From assembly GCF_015762685.1 (NCBI RefSeq), contig NZ_PEHF01000050.1, positions 1 to 64,000 of the forward strand: DNA of 64,000 nucleotides, written 5' to 3'. The notes beneath the pieces are model-generated. The model had not been told where the DNA came from. It did no database searches and saw only the letters and a list, made by a program, of their open reading frames with translations. A program made the position numbers and the translations under genes. Of this stretch, positions 30,606 to 40,654 are shown one piece after another (position 1 is the stretch's first letter; each line of letters starts with the position of its first letter). The DNA comes from Candidatus Symbiopectobacterium sp. 'North America'. Lineage in GTDB: Bacteria > Pseudomonadota > Gammaproteobacteria > Enterobacterales > Enterobacteriaceae.

Positions 30606-31688
30606 ATGGAATCGCAACGCGTGGATACGCTGTCCTTGAACAGCAGAAACCTTGTCCCGGCACACCAACAGTTAGGGACGAATGACCGGTTTTTTACTTT
30701 ATTTCAAATATCAGGTTTACTACTCTCTTCAGCCAGTAAATCTATTTTAACTGATACATTACAACAGCAATGCAATATTGACCCAACCCGCCGAAATTGG
30801 TCATCCACCACTATTTCCTATCAGGAACTGCGTTATATTTTTGAACGTCTGTGGTTGGGGAAAAATAAAGACCGAAGTGCATGTTTATTCAATCATGCGG
30901 CGCAGATTAATTACACCAGTTTTGGTGCGATCAGCCTGGCAGCAATGACACTGAACAACGGTGAAGAGAGTATTCGTTTTTGCGCCAAACATTTCCAAAC
31001 GCCGTGGAGTGCGGTGCCAGAATCCAATCGATCTGGGGGCCTCAGCCTGCTGCACATTCCCAGATTTTACGACCCAGAGCTGCGCGCGACGCTTGAACAT
31101 TTTCACTTTGTGAACTGCTTTGCAGTGTCCCGTTCCCACACGCCGGGCATTCCTATTGCTGACAGCGTGCGCTTTACGCGCTCCTGTGGCATTGCTAAAT
31201 CCACGCTTGAGCATTATTTCGGCTGCCCGGTGTTCTTTGATGAAGGCATCGCACAGATCGATTTCTCGCTCCAGTGGCTAAACCGCCCCATTCTTGCACT
31301 GAACAGTACCTTGCGTACACAGGCTGAACGGCTGGCGTCCACAGTAGTGGATCGCCTCAGGGACAAACACAGCCTGCTTGAGTTTTTGCAGGCGCACCTG
31401 GACACCATTCATTCTGCCGACGACATGGCACGACAGCTTAGCATCAGCCGCCGCACGCTGGCCCGCGTCCTCGATCAGCAAGGTGCCAGCTACTCCATTT
31501 TGTCGCGTGAAGTGCGTCTCACCGAAGCTCGTCGCCTGCTGCGCAGCGGTGTGACCACACCGAATATCGCCGAGCGCTTAGGGTTCTCGGACGAACGCAG
31601 CTTCCGACGCGCCTTTAAATCCTGGTGCGGCAGCAGTCCATCCGACTACCGCAGTGGTCAGGAACAGTTTTTACATTCATTGAAATGA
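30606..31688 (+). CDS. AraC family regulator with N-terminal Arabinose_bd-type domain
   Basis: The 360-residue product has a long N-terminal domain of the type found in OruR/ArgR-like AraC regulators (FFTLFQISGLLLSSASK, FNHAAQINYTSFGAISLAA), and a C-terminal double helix-turn-helix (DDMARQLSISRRTLARVLDQQGASY, then IAERLGFSDERSFRRAFKSWCGSSPSDYR). Length fits the subfamily (330-360). It lies 28 bp upstream of a GST-family gene on the same strand and is divergent from the broken MFS gene, so either may be its target. Confidence 0.87.
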   Translation: MESQRVDTLSLNSRNLVPAHQQLGTNDRFFTLFQISGLLLSSASKSILTDTLQQQCNIDPTRRNWSSTTISYQELRYIFERLWLGKNKDRSACLFNHAAQINYTSFGAISLAAMTLNNGEESIRFCAKHFQTPWSAVPESNRSGGLSLLHIPRFYDPELRATLEHFHFVNCFAVSRSHTPGIPIADSVRFTRSCGIAKSTLEHYFGCPVFFDEGIAQIDFSLQWLNRPILALNSTLRTQAERLASTVVDRLRDKHSLLEFLQAHLDTIHSADDMARQLSISRRTLARVLDQQGASYSILSREVRLTEARRLLRSGVTTPNIAERLGFSDERSFRRAFKSWCGSSPSDYRSGQEQFLHSLK

Positions 31689-31716
31689 TCGCCAGTTACC
31701 CTGATTAGGAGTTGTT

Positions 31717-32781
31717 ATGTCTACCGTGCTATACCCAGAAAAAACCGTCGAGCAAACCGATGATGGCGGGTTTCGTCGCCAAAGTAACGCTTTCACCACC
31801 CGTTTCGGCCCTGGTAGTCATCAACTGCCGGTCGAAGCGGGTCGCTATCGTCTGATCGTCAGCGCAGGCTGCGGCTGGTCACGACGCGTTCTTATTTTAC
31901 GTCGCTTGTTGGGACTGGAAGCGGCGATTTCCGTGGGATACGTATCCCATCGCGACAGTGACGGCTGGCTGTTTGCCGGACAGCCCGGTGGCGTTGATGC
32001 AGTGCTCGGCGTGAAAAGACTCAACGATCTCTACCGCCGCACCATCCCTGATTACACCGGACGCGGCACCGTACCCACTCTTGTCGATTTGAAAACCGGG
32101 AAAGTGGTTAACAACGACTACCATACCCTGCCCTACTATCTCGAAACGGCGTGGGCAACTTTGCACAGCGCAACCGCACCGGATCTTTACCCCACCGCGT
32201 TGCGTCCCGCCATCGATCTGCTTAACCAGCAGATTTTTGACGATGTCAACAATGGCCCGTACAAGATCCTGTTTGCCAACTCTCTGCTGGCCGCGCGGAT
32301 AGCCAAAAATATCTTTGAAGCGCGGCTCGCCGATTACGACCACCGTTTGACGACCCGGCGCTACCTGTTTGGGGCACAGATTACCGATTCCGACGTCCGT
32401 TTATTCCAAACCTTACTGTCGTATGACAGGGGATACTGCCCCAGCCTGCCTCCCGAGTTAGGCACCGCGTTCGCCATCAGCGATTTCCCGCACCTGTGGG
32501 CCTATGCGCGCGATTTGTTTGCCACGCCGGGCTTTGCCGATGATGCAGATAAGATCGCCACCGGTTTATTGCCACAGGCCGACGGCACCTACCGCTACGG
32601 CTTCGGCACCGAACGCATCGCAAGCGTTACCGACGATGCGGCCCTGCTGCGCTGGCAAGTGCCTCACCAGCGCGATGCATTGGCCGGTTCACCGTTGGCC
32701 TCGGGACCCGGCGGTGCGGGCACGGAGCGCTATTGGTCTTGGCTTGAGAGAACGGCCACGGTGAATTCAACAAACGTATAG
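31717..32781 (+). CDS. Glutathionyl-hydroquinone-reductase-like (Omega GST) protein, atypical active site
   Basis: The 354-residue product belongs to the YqjG/ECM4 family of glutathionyl-hydroquinone reductases: N-terminal RLIVSAGCGWSRRVLILRRLLGL, then YTGRGTVPTLVDLKTGKVVNNDY and the C-terminal helical domain with RRYLFGAQITDSDVRLF and DFPHLWAYARDLFATPGF. Family enzymes use a CPWAHR-type motif to reduce glutathionyl-quinones; here it is CGWSRR, keeping the Cys but not Pro or His. The C-terminus is also longer by about 40 residues. A second, related gene with the classical motif lies at 36121 but is broken. Confidence 0.85.
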   Translation: MSTVLYPEKTVEQTDDGGFRRQSNAFTTRFGPGSHQLPVEAGRYRLIVSAGCGWSRRVLILRRLLGLEAAISVGYVSHRDSDGWLFAGQPGGVDAVLGVKRLNDLYRRTIPDYTGRGTVPTLVDLKTGKVVNNDYHTLPYYLETAWATLHSATAPDLYPTALRPAIDLLNQQIFDDVNNGPYKILFANSLLAARIAKNIFEARLADYDHRLTTRRYLFGAQITDSDVRLFQTLLSYDRGYCPSLPPELGTAFAISDFPHLWAYARDLFATPGFADDADKIATGLLPQADGTYRYGFGTERIASVTDDAALLRWQVPHQRDALAGSPLASGPGGAGTERYWSWLERTATVNSTNV

Positions 32782-32856
32782 GTATGCAATGGCCGCCAAG
32801 CCTGGCATAGTAAACGTTACAGATAACATGTTGAATTACTTGCCGAGAAATCGCTT

Positions 32857-33621
32857 ATGGCGGCCATAAATCGCTGGACGCGGGAACAGCTACTGGTGGC
32901 TTTTACGCTCTACAGTCAGATCCCTTTTGGAAAATTGCATGCGCTCAATCCTGATATTATCCATTATGCCGGTTTGATTGGCCGCACACCGTCGGAACTG
33001 GCCATGAAGCTGGTGAACATTGCCAGTCTGGACCCTTTTATTATCGAATCTGGACGTCGCGGTCTGACAGGCACATCGAAAGCGGATCGTGAATTATGGC
33101 AGGAGATGGATCTGGATAGTGATGCTTTCGAGCAACAATGCCAATCTGCAATGGCCACGCTGGAAAAACCGCTGACGTCGTTGCAAGAGACTCCCGCAGC
33201 AGATTTCAGCGGCAAAGAAAGAACCACCATCATCAAAGCGCGTGTCGGGCAGCAACTGTTTCGCAAACGGGTGTTAGACGCCTACGAAAACCGTTGTTGT
33301 TTAACCGGTCTGGAAGAACCGATGCGACTGGTCGCCAGTCACATCCGTCCCTGGAATAATGCCGCTGAACATCGCCTTAATCCGAGTAACGGTCTGTGCC
33401 TTTCCAGCTTGCATGATAAAGCCTTCGATCGCGGATTGATCACCTTTAACGAGCATCTTGAACTGGTGCTTTCACCCCGCATCAAGCAGCTAAAAAGTGC
33501 AGTAAGTGAAGACAGTTTCGCAAAATACGAAGGACACGCGCTCAGGCTGCCCATCGCTTTCCCGCCCGATGTCAGCCAACTCGCGTATCACCGCCAGCAT
33601 ATCTTTATCGCTACGCACTAA
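32857..33621 (+). CDS. HNH endonuclease domain protein
   Basis: The 254-residue product has an N-terminal helical part (WTREQLLVAFTLYSQIPFGKLHALNPDI) and a C-terminal HNH nuclease of the HNH_2 type: CCLTGLEEPMRLVASHIRPWN (first His), NPSNGLCLSSLHDKAFDRGLI (Asn and last His). All expected catalytic residues are present. Proteins of this architecture are annotated as restriction-like endonucleases; no methyltransferase or other partner is adjacent, so it may be a Type IV-like or solitary nuclease. Function is not known. Confidence 0.85.
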   Translation: MAAINRWTREQLLVAFTLYSQIPFGKLHALNPDIIHYAGLIGRTPSELAMKLVNIASLDPFIIESGRRGLTGTSKADRELWQEMDLDSDAFEQQCQSAMATLEKPLTSLQETPAADFSGKERTTIIKARVGQQLFRKRVLDAYENRCCLTGLEEPMRLVASHIRPWNNAAEHRLNPSNGLCLSSLHDKAFDRGLITFNEHLELVLSPRIKQLKSAVSEDSFAKYEGHALRLPIAFPPDVSQLAYHRQHIFIATH

Positions 33622-33675
33622 GTCCGTGAGACGCGCTCTCCAACATAGGTTGTCAGGGCGCGTGATGTGTGTTGC

Positions 33676-34434
33676 TTAAATCTGGTATTCAGGCTCTAGC
33701 CGTCGGTAGTAGCGGGCCAGAAAGGCTTTGGTACGCTCGTGTTTCGGGTTATCAAATACCTGCTGTGCGCTGCTATCCTCAATGATTTTTCCCTTTTCCA
33801 AAAAAAGCACCCGGTTGGCAACCTGACGCACAAAATCCATCTCGTGGGACACAATGATCATGGTATTGCCCTCCAGCGCCGCCTGTTTAATCACATCCAG
33901 CACCTCCGTCACCAATTCGGGGTCCAGAGCCGATGTCCGTTCATCAAGCAACAGAATTTGCGGCTCCATGGCCAATGCGCGCGCTATCCCTACCCGCTGC
34001 TGCTGCCCACCGGATAGGTGGCGTGGGTAATAATCAGCACGTTCAGCCAGCCCAACCTTTTTTAATTGGGCCATAGCCATCTTCTTTGCTTTGTCTTTCG
34101 GGTATTTTTTGACGATGGTTAAGCCTTCCATTACATTCTCCAGCGCCGTTTTTTGCTGAAACAGGCTGAATTGCTGAAACACCATCGCTGTGCTCTGCCG
34201 CAGATGCACCAGTTCACGACGCGATAACGTCGCAAGATTGAAAACCTCGCCAGCGATGGCCACTTCACCTTGTTCTGGCTGTTCAAGGCGATTGATACAG
34301 CGCAGCAATGTTGATTTCCCTGCGCCTGAAGAACCAATAATCGCCATCACGTCCCCTTTCTCCAGGTGGAACGAGATATCATTCAGGATGGTGTCGTTCT
34401 GAAAGATTTTCGATAAATGTTTAATGTCTATCAT
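33676..34434 (-). CDS. Polar amino-acid ABC transporter ATP-binding protein
   Basis: The 252-residue ATPase has Walker A GSSGAGKST (residues 34-42), Q-loop FQQFSLF, signature LSGGQQQR, and switch His in VSHEMDF, all as in GlnQ/HisP-type importers. The Walker B is LLLDERTSALD: Arg replaces the Pro of the usual DEPTSALD. The catalytic Glu is kept, so the change may be tolerated. It overlaps the permease gene by 14 bases and completes a three-gene importer operon on the minus strand. Confidence 0.92.
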   Translation of the reverse strand: MIDIKHLSKIFQNDTILNDISFHLEKGDVMAIIGSSGAGKSTLLRCINRLEQPEQGEVAIAGEVFNLATLSRRELVHLRQSTAMVFQQFSLFQQKTALENVMEGLTIVKKYPKDKAKKMAMAQLKKVGLAERADYYPRHLSGGQQQRVGIARALAMEPQILLLDERTSALDPELVTEVLDVIKQAALEGNTMIIVSHEMDFVRQVANRVLFLEKGKIIEDSSAQQVFDNPKHERTKAFLARYYRRLEPEYQI

Positions 34435-35164
34435 TTGCTATCACACTCTTATTTACCTGTGGCTGATCAGGTATCCGAATTCGGGCTTCAATCACTTTAA
34501 TCAGCGCCTCAATAATAATGGTGAGTGCCCAGTAAATCAGCGCCAGAGAGACATACACTTCGAAATAGCGATAGTTGCTGCTCGCCAGGATCTTGCCGCG
34601 CGCGGTTAATTCAATCACCGAACAGACAAATGCCAATGAAGTGCCCTTCAATAAACCAATCAAGGCATTGCCTAACGTGGGCAGTGCCACCACAAAGGCT
34701 TCGGGGATCGTCACGCGCCTTAACACCTGAAGAGGCGTCATGCCCAACGATTGGGCAGCTTCGATCTGCTTTTTATCCACCGATAATAGCGCCGCCCGAA
34801 TACTTTCTGAGTTATACGCCGCTTCATTGAGCGAAAAGGCCAATAGCACAAACAGCAGCGAGGGAATATCATTAACGTTGTAATCGATCTGGTTGTAATA
34901 ATTATAATGTTTTAACAGAATAGGTATGCCGTAATAGGTCAGGTAGAGCTGGACGATCAGTGGCGTTCCACGAATAAAAGAGACAAACACGCCTGCCCCG
35001 GAATTAAGCAACCAGACGCGTTTGATTCTGATTATTGCAATCACAAACCCCAGAATAACACCGGCGATCATCGAAAACGCGGTGATCAACAGCGTTACCG
35101 GTAAATACTCCAGCAACGCCGGGATCTGCGTAAAAACCAATTTTATGTCAAAAATAGTAGGCAT
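34421..35164 (-). CDS. Polar amino-acid ABC transporter permease
   Basis: The 247-residue integral membrane protein has the HisMQ-type fold with about five helices (LPVTLLITAFSMIAGVILGFVIAI near the N-terminus) and the EAA-like cytoplasmic loop EAAQSLGMTPLQVLRRVTIPEAF that docks to the ATPase. Such permeases usually act as homodimers when only one is encoded. The upstream gene for the binding protein is 17 bp away. Amino-acid specificity cannot be told from the permease. Confidence 0.93.
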   Translation of the reverse strand: MPTIFDIKLVFTQIPALLEYLPVTLLITAFSMIAGVILGFVIAIIRIKRVWLLNSGAGVFVSFIRGTPLIVQLYLTYYGIPILLKHYNYYNQIDYNVNDIPSLLFVLLAFSLNEAAYNSESIRAALLSVDKKQIEAAQSLGMTPLQVLRRVTIPEAFVVALPTLGNALIGLLKGTSLAFVCSVIELTARGKILASSNYRYFEVYVSLALIYWALTIIIEALIKVIEARIRIPDQPQVNKSVIANDRH

Positions 35165-35181
35165 TCAGCGCAGACCTTATT

Positions 35182-36024
35182 TTATTTTGGTGCGTAGTCG
35201 CCGTGGAAATATTTCTGACTGATCGCGGTTATCGTACCATCTGCAATCAATTTTTGTAATTGCGCATTGATGTCGTTCGCCAGGATCTCTCCCTTCGCGC
35301 CTTTGGCGACCAGGAAATAGCTGTAAGGTGCACCGATAAGCCCGCTTTCTTCTTTGCTAAGCGGTATCACCTTCAGTTTCAACTGATACTCTGCTATGTA
35401 CTGTTCCAACATCGATTTATCAATCAACTGGAAGTCTGCTTTGCCACTCTCCACGTTTTGCAATACGGGTAACAGTTCCGCTTCGGTGTATTTCAGATTG
35501 ACCGGATTCTCTTTGTGTTGCTGGTTATACTTTTCCAACGCGGTGGTGAAGTTGATTCCCGGATTGACTTCCGTGGATTTCCCCAACAGATCCTTCAGGG
35601 AATGAATGCTGTCATTTTTTTCGCTGATGGCAATCACAAACTGATTTTCAAATATCGGCTGGGTAAAAATATATTTTTCTTTGCGCTGTTTGTTTTCAGC
35701 AAAGTTATTCGCGCCAACCTGAAAACGATCGGAATCCAGCCAGGCCAGTATTGAGGGAAATTCGGTGGTAGTAAAAGAGACCTTGTATTGCGGCAGATGG
35801 CTGAACACCGCTCTGGCAAGATCAATATCATAGCCCACCAGCTGATTATCCTTATCAAAATAGGTAAAGGGCCGCGGGCCGGCCGAGGTGGCGATAACGA
35901 TATTAACCGGTTTATCCGCCGTAGACGCGTTGACAAGCTCAATGCCATAAAAACCGCCGACAGCCACACCAGCACCCAATAAAAAAAACGATGCAACCGC
36001 GTGCTTTGTCATCTGTAAATTCAT
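35182..36024 (-). CDS. Amino-acid ABC transporter substrate-binding protein
   Basis: The 280-residue protein has an N-terminal export signal or anchor (AVASFFLLGAGVAVGGFYGIE) followed by a class-3 solute-binding fold: FTYFDKDNQLVGYDIDLARAV, FQVGANNFAENKQRKEKY, and the C-terminal LQKLIADGTITAISQKYF. This pattern resembles cystine or other sulfur amino-acid binders (FliY/TcyA/YxeM type). The operon also has a GST-like gene directly upstream, as in several sulfur-source clusters, which supports but does not prove a sulfur substrate. Complete and intact. Confidence 0.88.
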   Translation of the reverse strand: MNLQMTKHAVASFFLLGAGVAVGGFYGIELVNASTADKPVNIVIATSAGPRPFTYFDKDNQLVGYDIDLARAVFSHLPQYKVSFTTTEFPSILAWLDSDRFQVGANNFAENKQRKEKYIFTQPIFENQFVIAISEKNDSIHSLKDLLGKSTEVNPGINFTTALEKYNQQHKENPVNLKYTEAELLPVLQNVESGKADFQLIDKSMLEQYIAEYQLKLKVIPLSKEESGLIGAPYSYFLVAKGAKGEILANDINAQLQKLIADGTITAISQKYFHGDYAPK

Positions 36025-36120
36025 AGTGATTATCCTGATGGTAAGAAATGTGTTGTTATCTAGGACCCAATCTGATGCGCAATGTTGGTATTACAGCGCG
36101 GCCCGCTGATGTGGGAAGTG

Positions 36121-37041
36121 TCAGAGCGAGACATCAGGCCCTTTTGCCAGAATTTGATAAGGGTTGGCGTTAAAATCACCTAATTGGTAACCCTGTTTGA
36201 TGGCATGAAAATCGGTGGTGTCGCCAAAACCCGGCGTCTGATAGAGATCGCGAGCATAGCCCCATAAATGAGGAAAATCGATCACGCGATTACGGTTAGT
36301 GCGAAAGACGCTGTAGTACGCCACATCAAACCGCGCCAACGTCACGCATAACCTGGCGTCTGAATCCGTAATGCGATCACCAAACAAATAGCGCTGAGTG
36401 GCAAGCGGCTGCTCTAAAATATCCAGTCGATTAAATAACGTGTCCCATGCTGCTTCATACGCAAACCCGGCTTTATAAACGTCATTATTGACGTCATGAA
36501 AAATAACCGTATTCAGCGCGTCAATCTCTGTGCGTAAATCCTCAGGATAGAGATCGGGGGCATTCGCTTTATGAAATTTTTTAAATGCAACTTCCAAATA
36601 ATTTGTCAGTTTAAAATAGTCGTTATTTACCACGATGCCCTTTTTTACATCGACCACAGCAGGCACCGTGGCACGCCCGGTATAATTTGCATCACTTTGG
36701 GCATAAATTTCTGGCAAATAATGAATGCCCAATACCGGGTCCACGTCCCCCTCATCCAGAGAAAATGCCCATCCACGCGTCGTTCTCACCGGGTGTGCTG
36801 TTCCTAGACTGATAACATCTTATAATCCCAGAAGTTTTCTCACAATTACCGCACGGTGCGCCCAGGGGCAAATAGGCGTCCACAGCAGGCGATAACGATC
36901 CTTTTCTACCGGAAGTTCACCCGCCTGATCACCGAAAGGTGTGGTGAATCTATTCTGTTGTCTGACAAATGCGCCATTTTGCACAATCTCATGGGTATTT
37001 TCTGACGTAGCAATATTACTCACTGTCGCGATAGTCATCAT
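36121..37041 (-). pseudogene. Glutathionyl-hydroquinone-reductase-like GST, single ochre codon
   Basis: The first 73 codons (MMTIATVSNIATSENTHEI) reach the catalytic motif CPWAHRAVIVRKLLGL, then a TAA at 36820-36822, then in the same frame DVISLGTAHP and the rest of the protein (YTGRATVPAVVDVKKG, RYLFGDRITDSDARL, DFPHLWGYARDLYQTPGF). Only this codon interrupts an otherwise normal Omega-class GST of about 306 codons. It resembles the protein at 31717, but has the canonical CPWAHR motif. It lies upstream of the amino-acid importer on the same strand, about 100 bp away, and was probably part of the same operon. Confidence 0.9.
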
Positions 37042-37168
37042 TCAGTCCTTTAGCCAATACCGTGCCGATTCTTATTCTTAAAAAAGAATAAAAGCTTAAT
37101 TGAAATATTTTTTTGAATTATGCGTGTTACAATAGGCAAAGTTAAATGCGGAAAACGGATATGTTTAG

Positions 37169-37204
37169 CAAAAAAAACCTGCGACAACCGTTGTTATCGC
37201 AGGT
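37169..37204 (-). terminator. Intrinsic terminator of the autotransporter remnant
   Basis: On the minus strand ACCTGCGA pairs perfectly with TCGCAGGT around a 12-base loop, followed by a run of T (complement of the A-run at 37170-37176). Confidence 0.88.
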
Positions 37205-37223
37205 AAAGGTTAATGAGGGGTTA

Positions 37224-38011
37224 TTAGAACATACACTGGAGGTCTGAAGTATATTGCGTTTGATAGCCGTCATCATGGGCAAAACGACTGCCCACTTCGG
37301 TGTAGACATTCAGGTGTTTTGCCGTCACCCACTGCAACCCCAGCGCGGCACGACCAAAATGCTTATCCGGTGATGTCACTTGCACGCTGCGCGCCCCGCC
37401 ACCATCGCGCGCATGAACGGTAAAGCGGTCATTTAATCCATCGGCCAGCTCATTAACCCAACTGACTGACGCATAAGGTTGCAGAGAGAATGTGGAATCG
37501 AGATCGATATTACCGCGCACACGCCAGCCAAGACGTGCTTCCAGCGAGTTCAGGTTCTGTTTTTCATAGCGAACGGCAGTGCGTAACGATTCCCGGTCAT
37601 CAAAGCCGTTGATACGATAATGGGTATAATCCATTTCGACCAACGGGCCAGTGCGCCATGCGCCCAATGAGAAATCATAACCGCTCATCAGACGCGTGCT
37701 GACAAACAGGGCTTCTGTTTCACCGCTCAGTGTATTATCCAGCAACACCGGCCCACCCACAGACTGAATATGCACATCGCGGCGGGTATCTATTGAAGCG
37801 CGCCCGCTTGAAATATCTCCCGCAGCCCACAGCGGTCCACCGTCATGCCACAGGGAAGATCGGCCAACGATTGATGTTGCCGTTTCACACTGTCTTCCAT
37901 AGCGCGCTGCATATTGGCCGCCGAAATCGCAGAATACAGCCGATCGGTATCAGAGATTTCCAGCAGTAAGCGCGAGATCAGGCGAGAAACGTCGCTCAGG
38001 CGCTGTGCCAC
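37224..38011 (-). pseudogene. C-terminal stump of an autotransporter (GDSL-esterase type)
   Basis: The downstream frame (to 37224) is an autotransporter beta-barrel: STRLMSGYDFSLGAWRTGPLVE, YRINGFDDRESLRTAVRYEKQ, SLQPYASVSWVNEL, HFGRAALGLQW, ending with a terminal Phe (CMF) as outer-membrane barrels do. The pattern is closest to barrels of EstA/ApeE esterase autotransporters. Upstream, in a shifted frame, about 50 codons look like the linker helix (MQRAMEDSVKRQHQSLADLP). The shift falls near 37850. The whole passenger domain, including any GDSL motif, is missing: the next sequence upstream is the end of a GGDEF-EAL gene. Confidence 0.72.
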
Positions 38012-40654
38012 GCGATCGGGGCGTAATGCATCTCAATTGAGACTGAGCCATCGGCACCACACTGTTTTCGCTCCGTTAACCAACACCCCATCTGTTCGGG
38101 AGCCATTGGCTTGGCAAACAGGTAGCCTTGTGCCACCGGATAACCCTGCTCGCGCAGAAAGCGATTTTGCGCATGTGTTTCAATTCCCTCCGCAACCTCG
38201 GTCAGGCACAGGCTACTGCCGATCCCCAGAATGGCACGGCTCAACGCCCGCGCGGCTTCATCCGCCTCTAAGTCGGCGACAAAACTGCGATCCAGTTTTA
38301 GCTCGGTTACGGGCAAGCGCCGCAGATAGCTGAGGCTGGAATAGCCAGTGCCGAAATCATCCATCGACAGGCGCACCCCCTGCTCACGCACTTCAGCGAT
38401 GGTTTTCATGGTGTTGGGATTGGTATCGAGCAGAGCGTTTTCGGTGAGTTTTAGGGTTAAATGCTCCGGCGACAACGCATGACTGGCAAGCGTAGAAGCA
38501 ATCATGTGCGGCAGATCGAGGTTGTGGAAACTGGTGGGCGACAGGTTGACCGAAACCGAGGGCACCGGCAGCCCTTCGTCACGCCAGGCGGCCAGGCGGC
38601 CAGTTGGCAGCAGGCTTCGCGCAGCGCCCAGCGGCCCAGATCGGCGATCAATCCGCAATCCTCTGCCAGAGGAATAAAACGCGTAGGCGGAATACTGCCA
38701 AGCTCCGGGTGCGTCCAGCGCGCCAGCGCTTCCACACCGTACAGTTTCCCGGTTGCCAGCTCAATTTGTGGCTGGTAGTGCAAGGAGAGCTGATTGAGTT
38801 TTAATGGCTGGCGCAGTGCGTTTTCCAACACAAGACGCTCTTGTGCCAGTTGATTCATTTCATTGCTGTAGAAACGAGATTGCCCACGTCCACCACTTTT
38901 GGCCTGATAGATCGCCATATCGGCGCGATGCAGCAGCGTATCCAAATCTCGGCCGTCAGCCGGAAACATGGCGATCCCGACGCTGGCGGATATCGACACG
39001 CTGGTACCCAGCAGCACCATGGGTTCAGCCAGTATCGACTGAATCTGCTCGACTCTGTCACCCACCTGGCCCACACCGCATCCCGGCAAAATCACCACAA
39101 ACTCATCACCAGAAAGTCGCCCAGCAATGTCCACCGCCCGCAACTCATGGCGCAAGCGGGCGGCGACCTGTCGCAACAGTTCGTCCCCCGCCGGATGTCC
39201 CAGCGAATCGTTAATTTGTTTGAAGCGATCGAGATCGATAAACAAAAATGCCATCTCGTCGTCGTCGCTGGTGGCGGCGGCAATAGCCTGATCGGTGGTG
39301 GCTTCGAGCAGGCTGCGGTTGGGCATGCCCGTCAAACTATCATAGAACGCCAATTGCCGCATGCGCTGGCGTTCATGCTCACGCACCAGCGCCAGTGTAC
39401 ACAAATTAGTACAGGCGTCGATTAGGCCCTGATGAAACGTTCTCGCCCTGGTGTTGCGCGGCGTGCGAAAATAGAGGCGCGAAGGTGGCAATAACCTGCC
39501 CATGGTTGTTGCGTACCGGCGTAGACCAACAGCCTATGTAACCGAGCGGCAGGATCAACTGACGATAACCGTCCCAGAGCGGATCCGTGGCGATGTCATC
39601 CACAATCACCACGTCGTTGCGAAACGCTGCGGTGCCACAGGCCCCGGCTTTTGGCCCTATGGAGCTGCCATCCAGCGCCTGAGAATAGGCATCGGGCATA
39701 CTGGGCCCTGCCAGCGGATGCAGTTTGCCGTAATTATCCACCTCCAGAATGGTGGCCGCGATATCTGGCGCGATGCGCTCCACTTCGCGGCACATCAGAT
39801 TAAGCACTTCCGTCAGCGGACGCTCTGCCACCAGCGCTTCCAGCGCCTGATGCTGTAGCACCTCATGCATCTTGGCGCTTGTAATATCGGTCAGCGTCGA
39901 TACGGTGTACAATAGGCTTCCCTCTGCGTTCATCACCGGATTCGAGATCACTTTTGCCCAATAACGCTGACCGTGTTTTCCGGCCAGAACCTCTTCCCGC
40001 TCAAACGACTTGCCAGAGCGCAAAATGGCACGCAACTCCTCCACCATCACACTATCTTGTTGGGGCGAAATCAACGCTATCGGCATTCGCCCTATGGCTT
40101 CGTCTGCCGTCCAACCAAACATATGCACGAAACCAACGTTGACATAGATAATCTACCATTGCGCGTCGCTGATCAGCACGGCAGTATCCGTTGCATCAGG
40201 CACCAGCGATAAACGCCTCAGCCGTTCATTTTGGTCATGCTCGAGCTGGACTCTGGCGCTGACATTCATGGCAATTTTCAGAATATGCTGCACCTCACCG
40301 CTCTCGCACCGCACCGCACCGCACCGGAATATAGGTCGCTTCAAGCCAAAGTTGTGCTCCATCGCGGCGCTGACGCTCAACCAGATCGGAATGGGACGCA
40401 CCTTGACGCAAACTGTCCCAAAACGCTGCATATACAGGGCTATTGGCAAATGTGGGAAAGCAAAATTGGCGGTGATCCCAACCCAAAATCTCATCGTCAC
40501 GGTAACCAAACAGCGAAAGATAGTTTTGATTGGCGTGACATAACCCGCCATCGAGATCAAACTTCGCAATCGCCATAACCTGATCCAACGCTTTGAATTG
40601 CTGTGCAATAGCCTCGGCAGAGAGTGATTCGGCTCTGTTAAGTGTTTCAAACAT
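37996..40654 (-). pseudogene. PAS-PAS-GGDEF-EAL cyclic-di-GMP protein (DosP-like), multiply broken
   Basis: Reassembled, the gene starts MFETLNRAESLSAEAIAQQF, has a PAS domain (DLDGGLCHANQNYLSLFGY), a second PAS (TADEAIGRMPIALISPQQD), a GAF-like segment, GGDEF (RLSGDEFVVIL) and EAL (VEALARWTHPELG, DDFGTGYSSLSYL, AEGIETHAQ). The layout and spacing resemble E. coli DosP. At least four lesions occur: an out-of-frame pentamer tract at 40306-40325, a TAG at 40153-40155 (DAQW*IIYVN), a frameshift near 39485, and another near 38595 inside EAL. GGDEF has SGDEF, so cyclase function was possible; the EAL half keeps its catalytic residues. It probably once tuned c-di-GMP in response to a PAS ligand. Confidence 0.9.
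40306..40325. repeat. Pentanucleotide tract (GCACC)x4 within the PAS-GGDEF-EAL gene
   Basis: Four exact tandem copies of GCACC. On the coding (minus) strand they read GGTGC repeats between IPVR and ESGEVQHIL. With four copies the frame is broken; counting codons, two or five copies would restore it. Confidence 0.85.
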
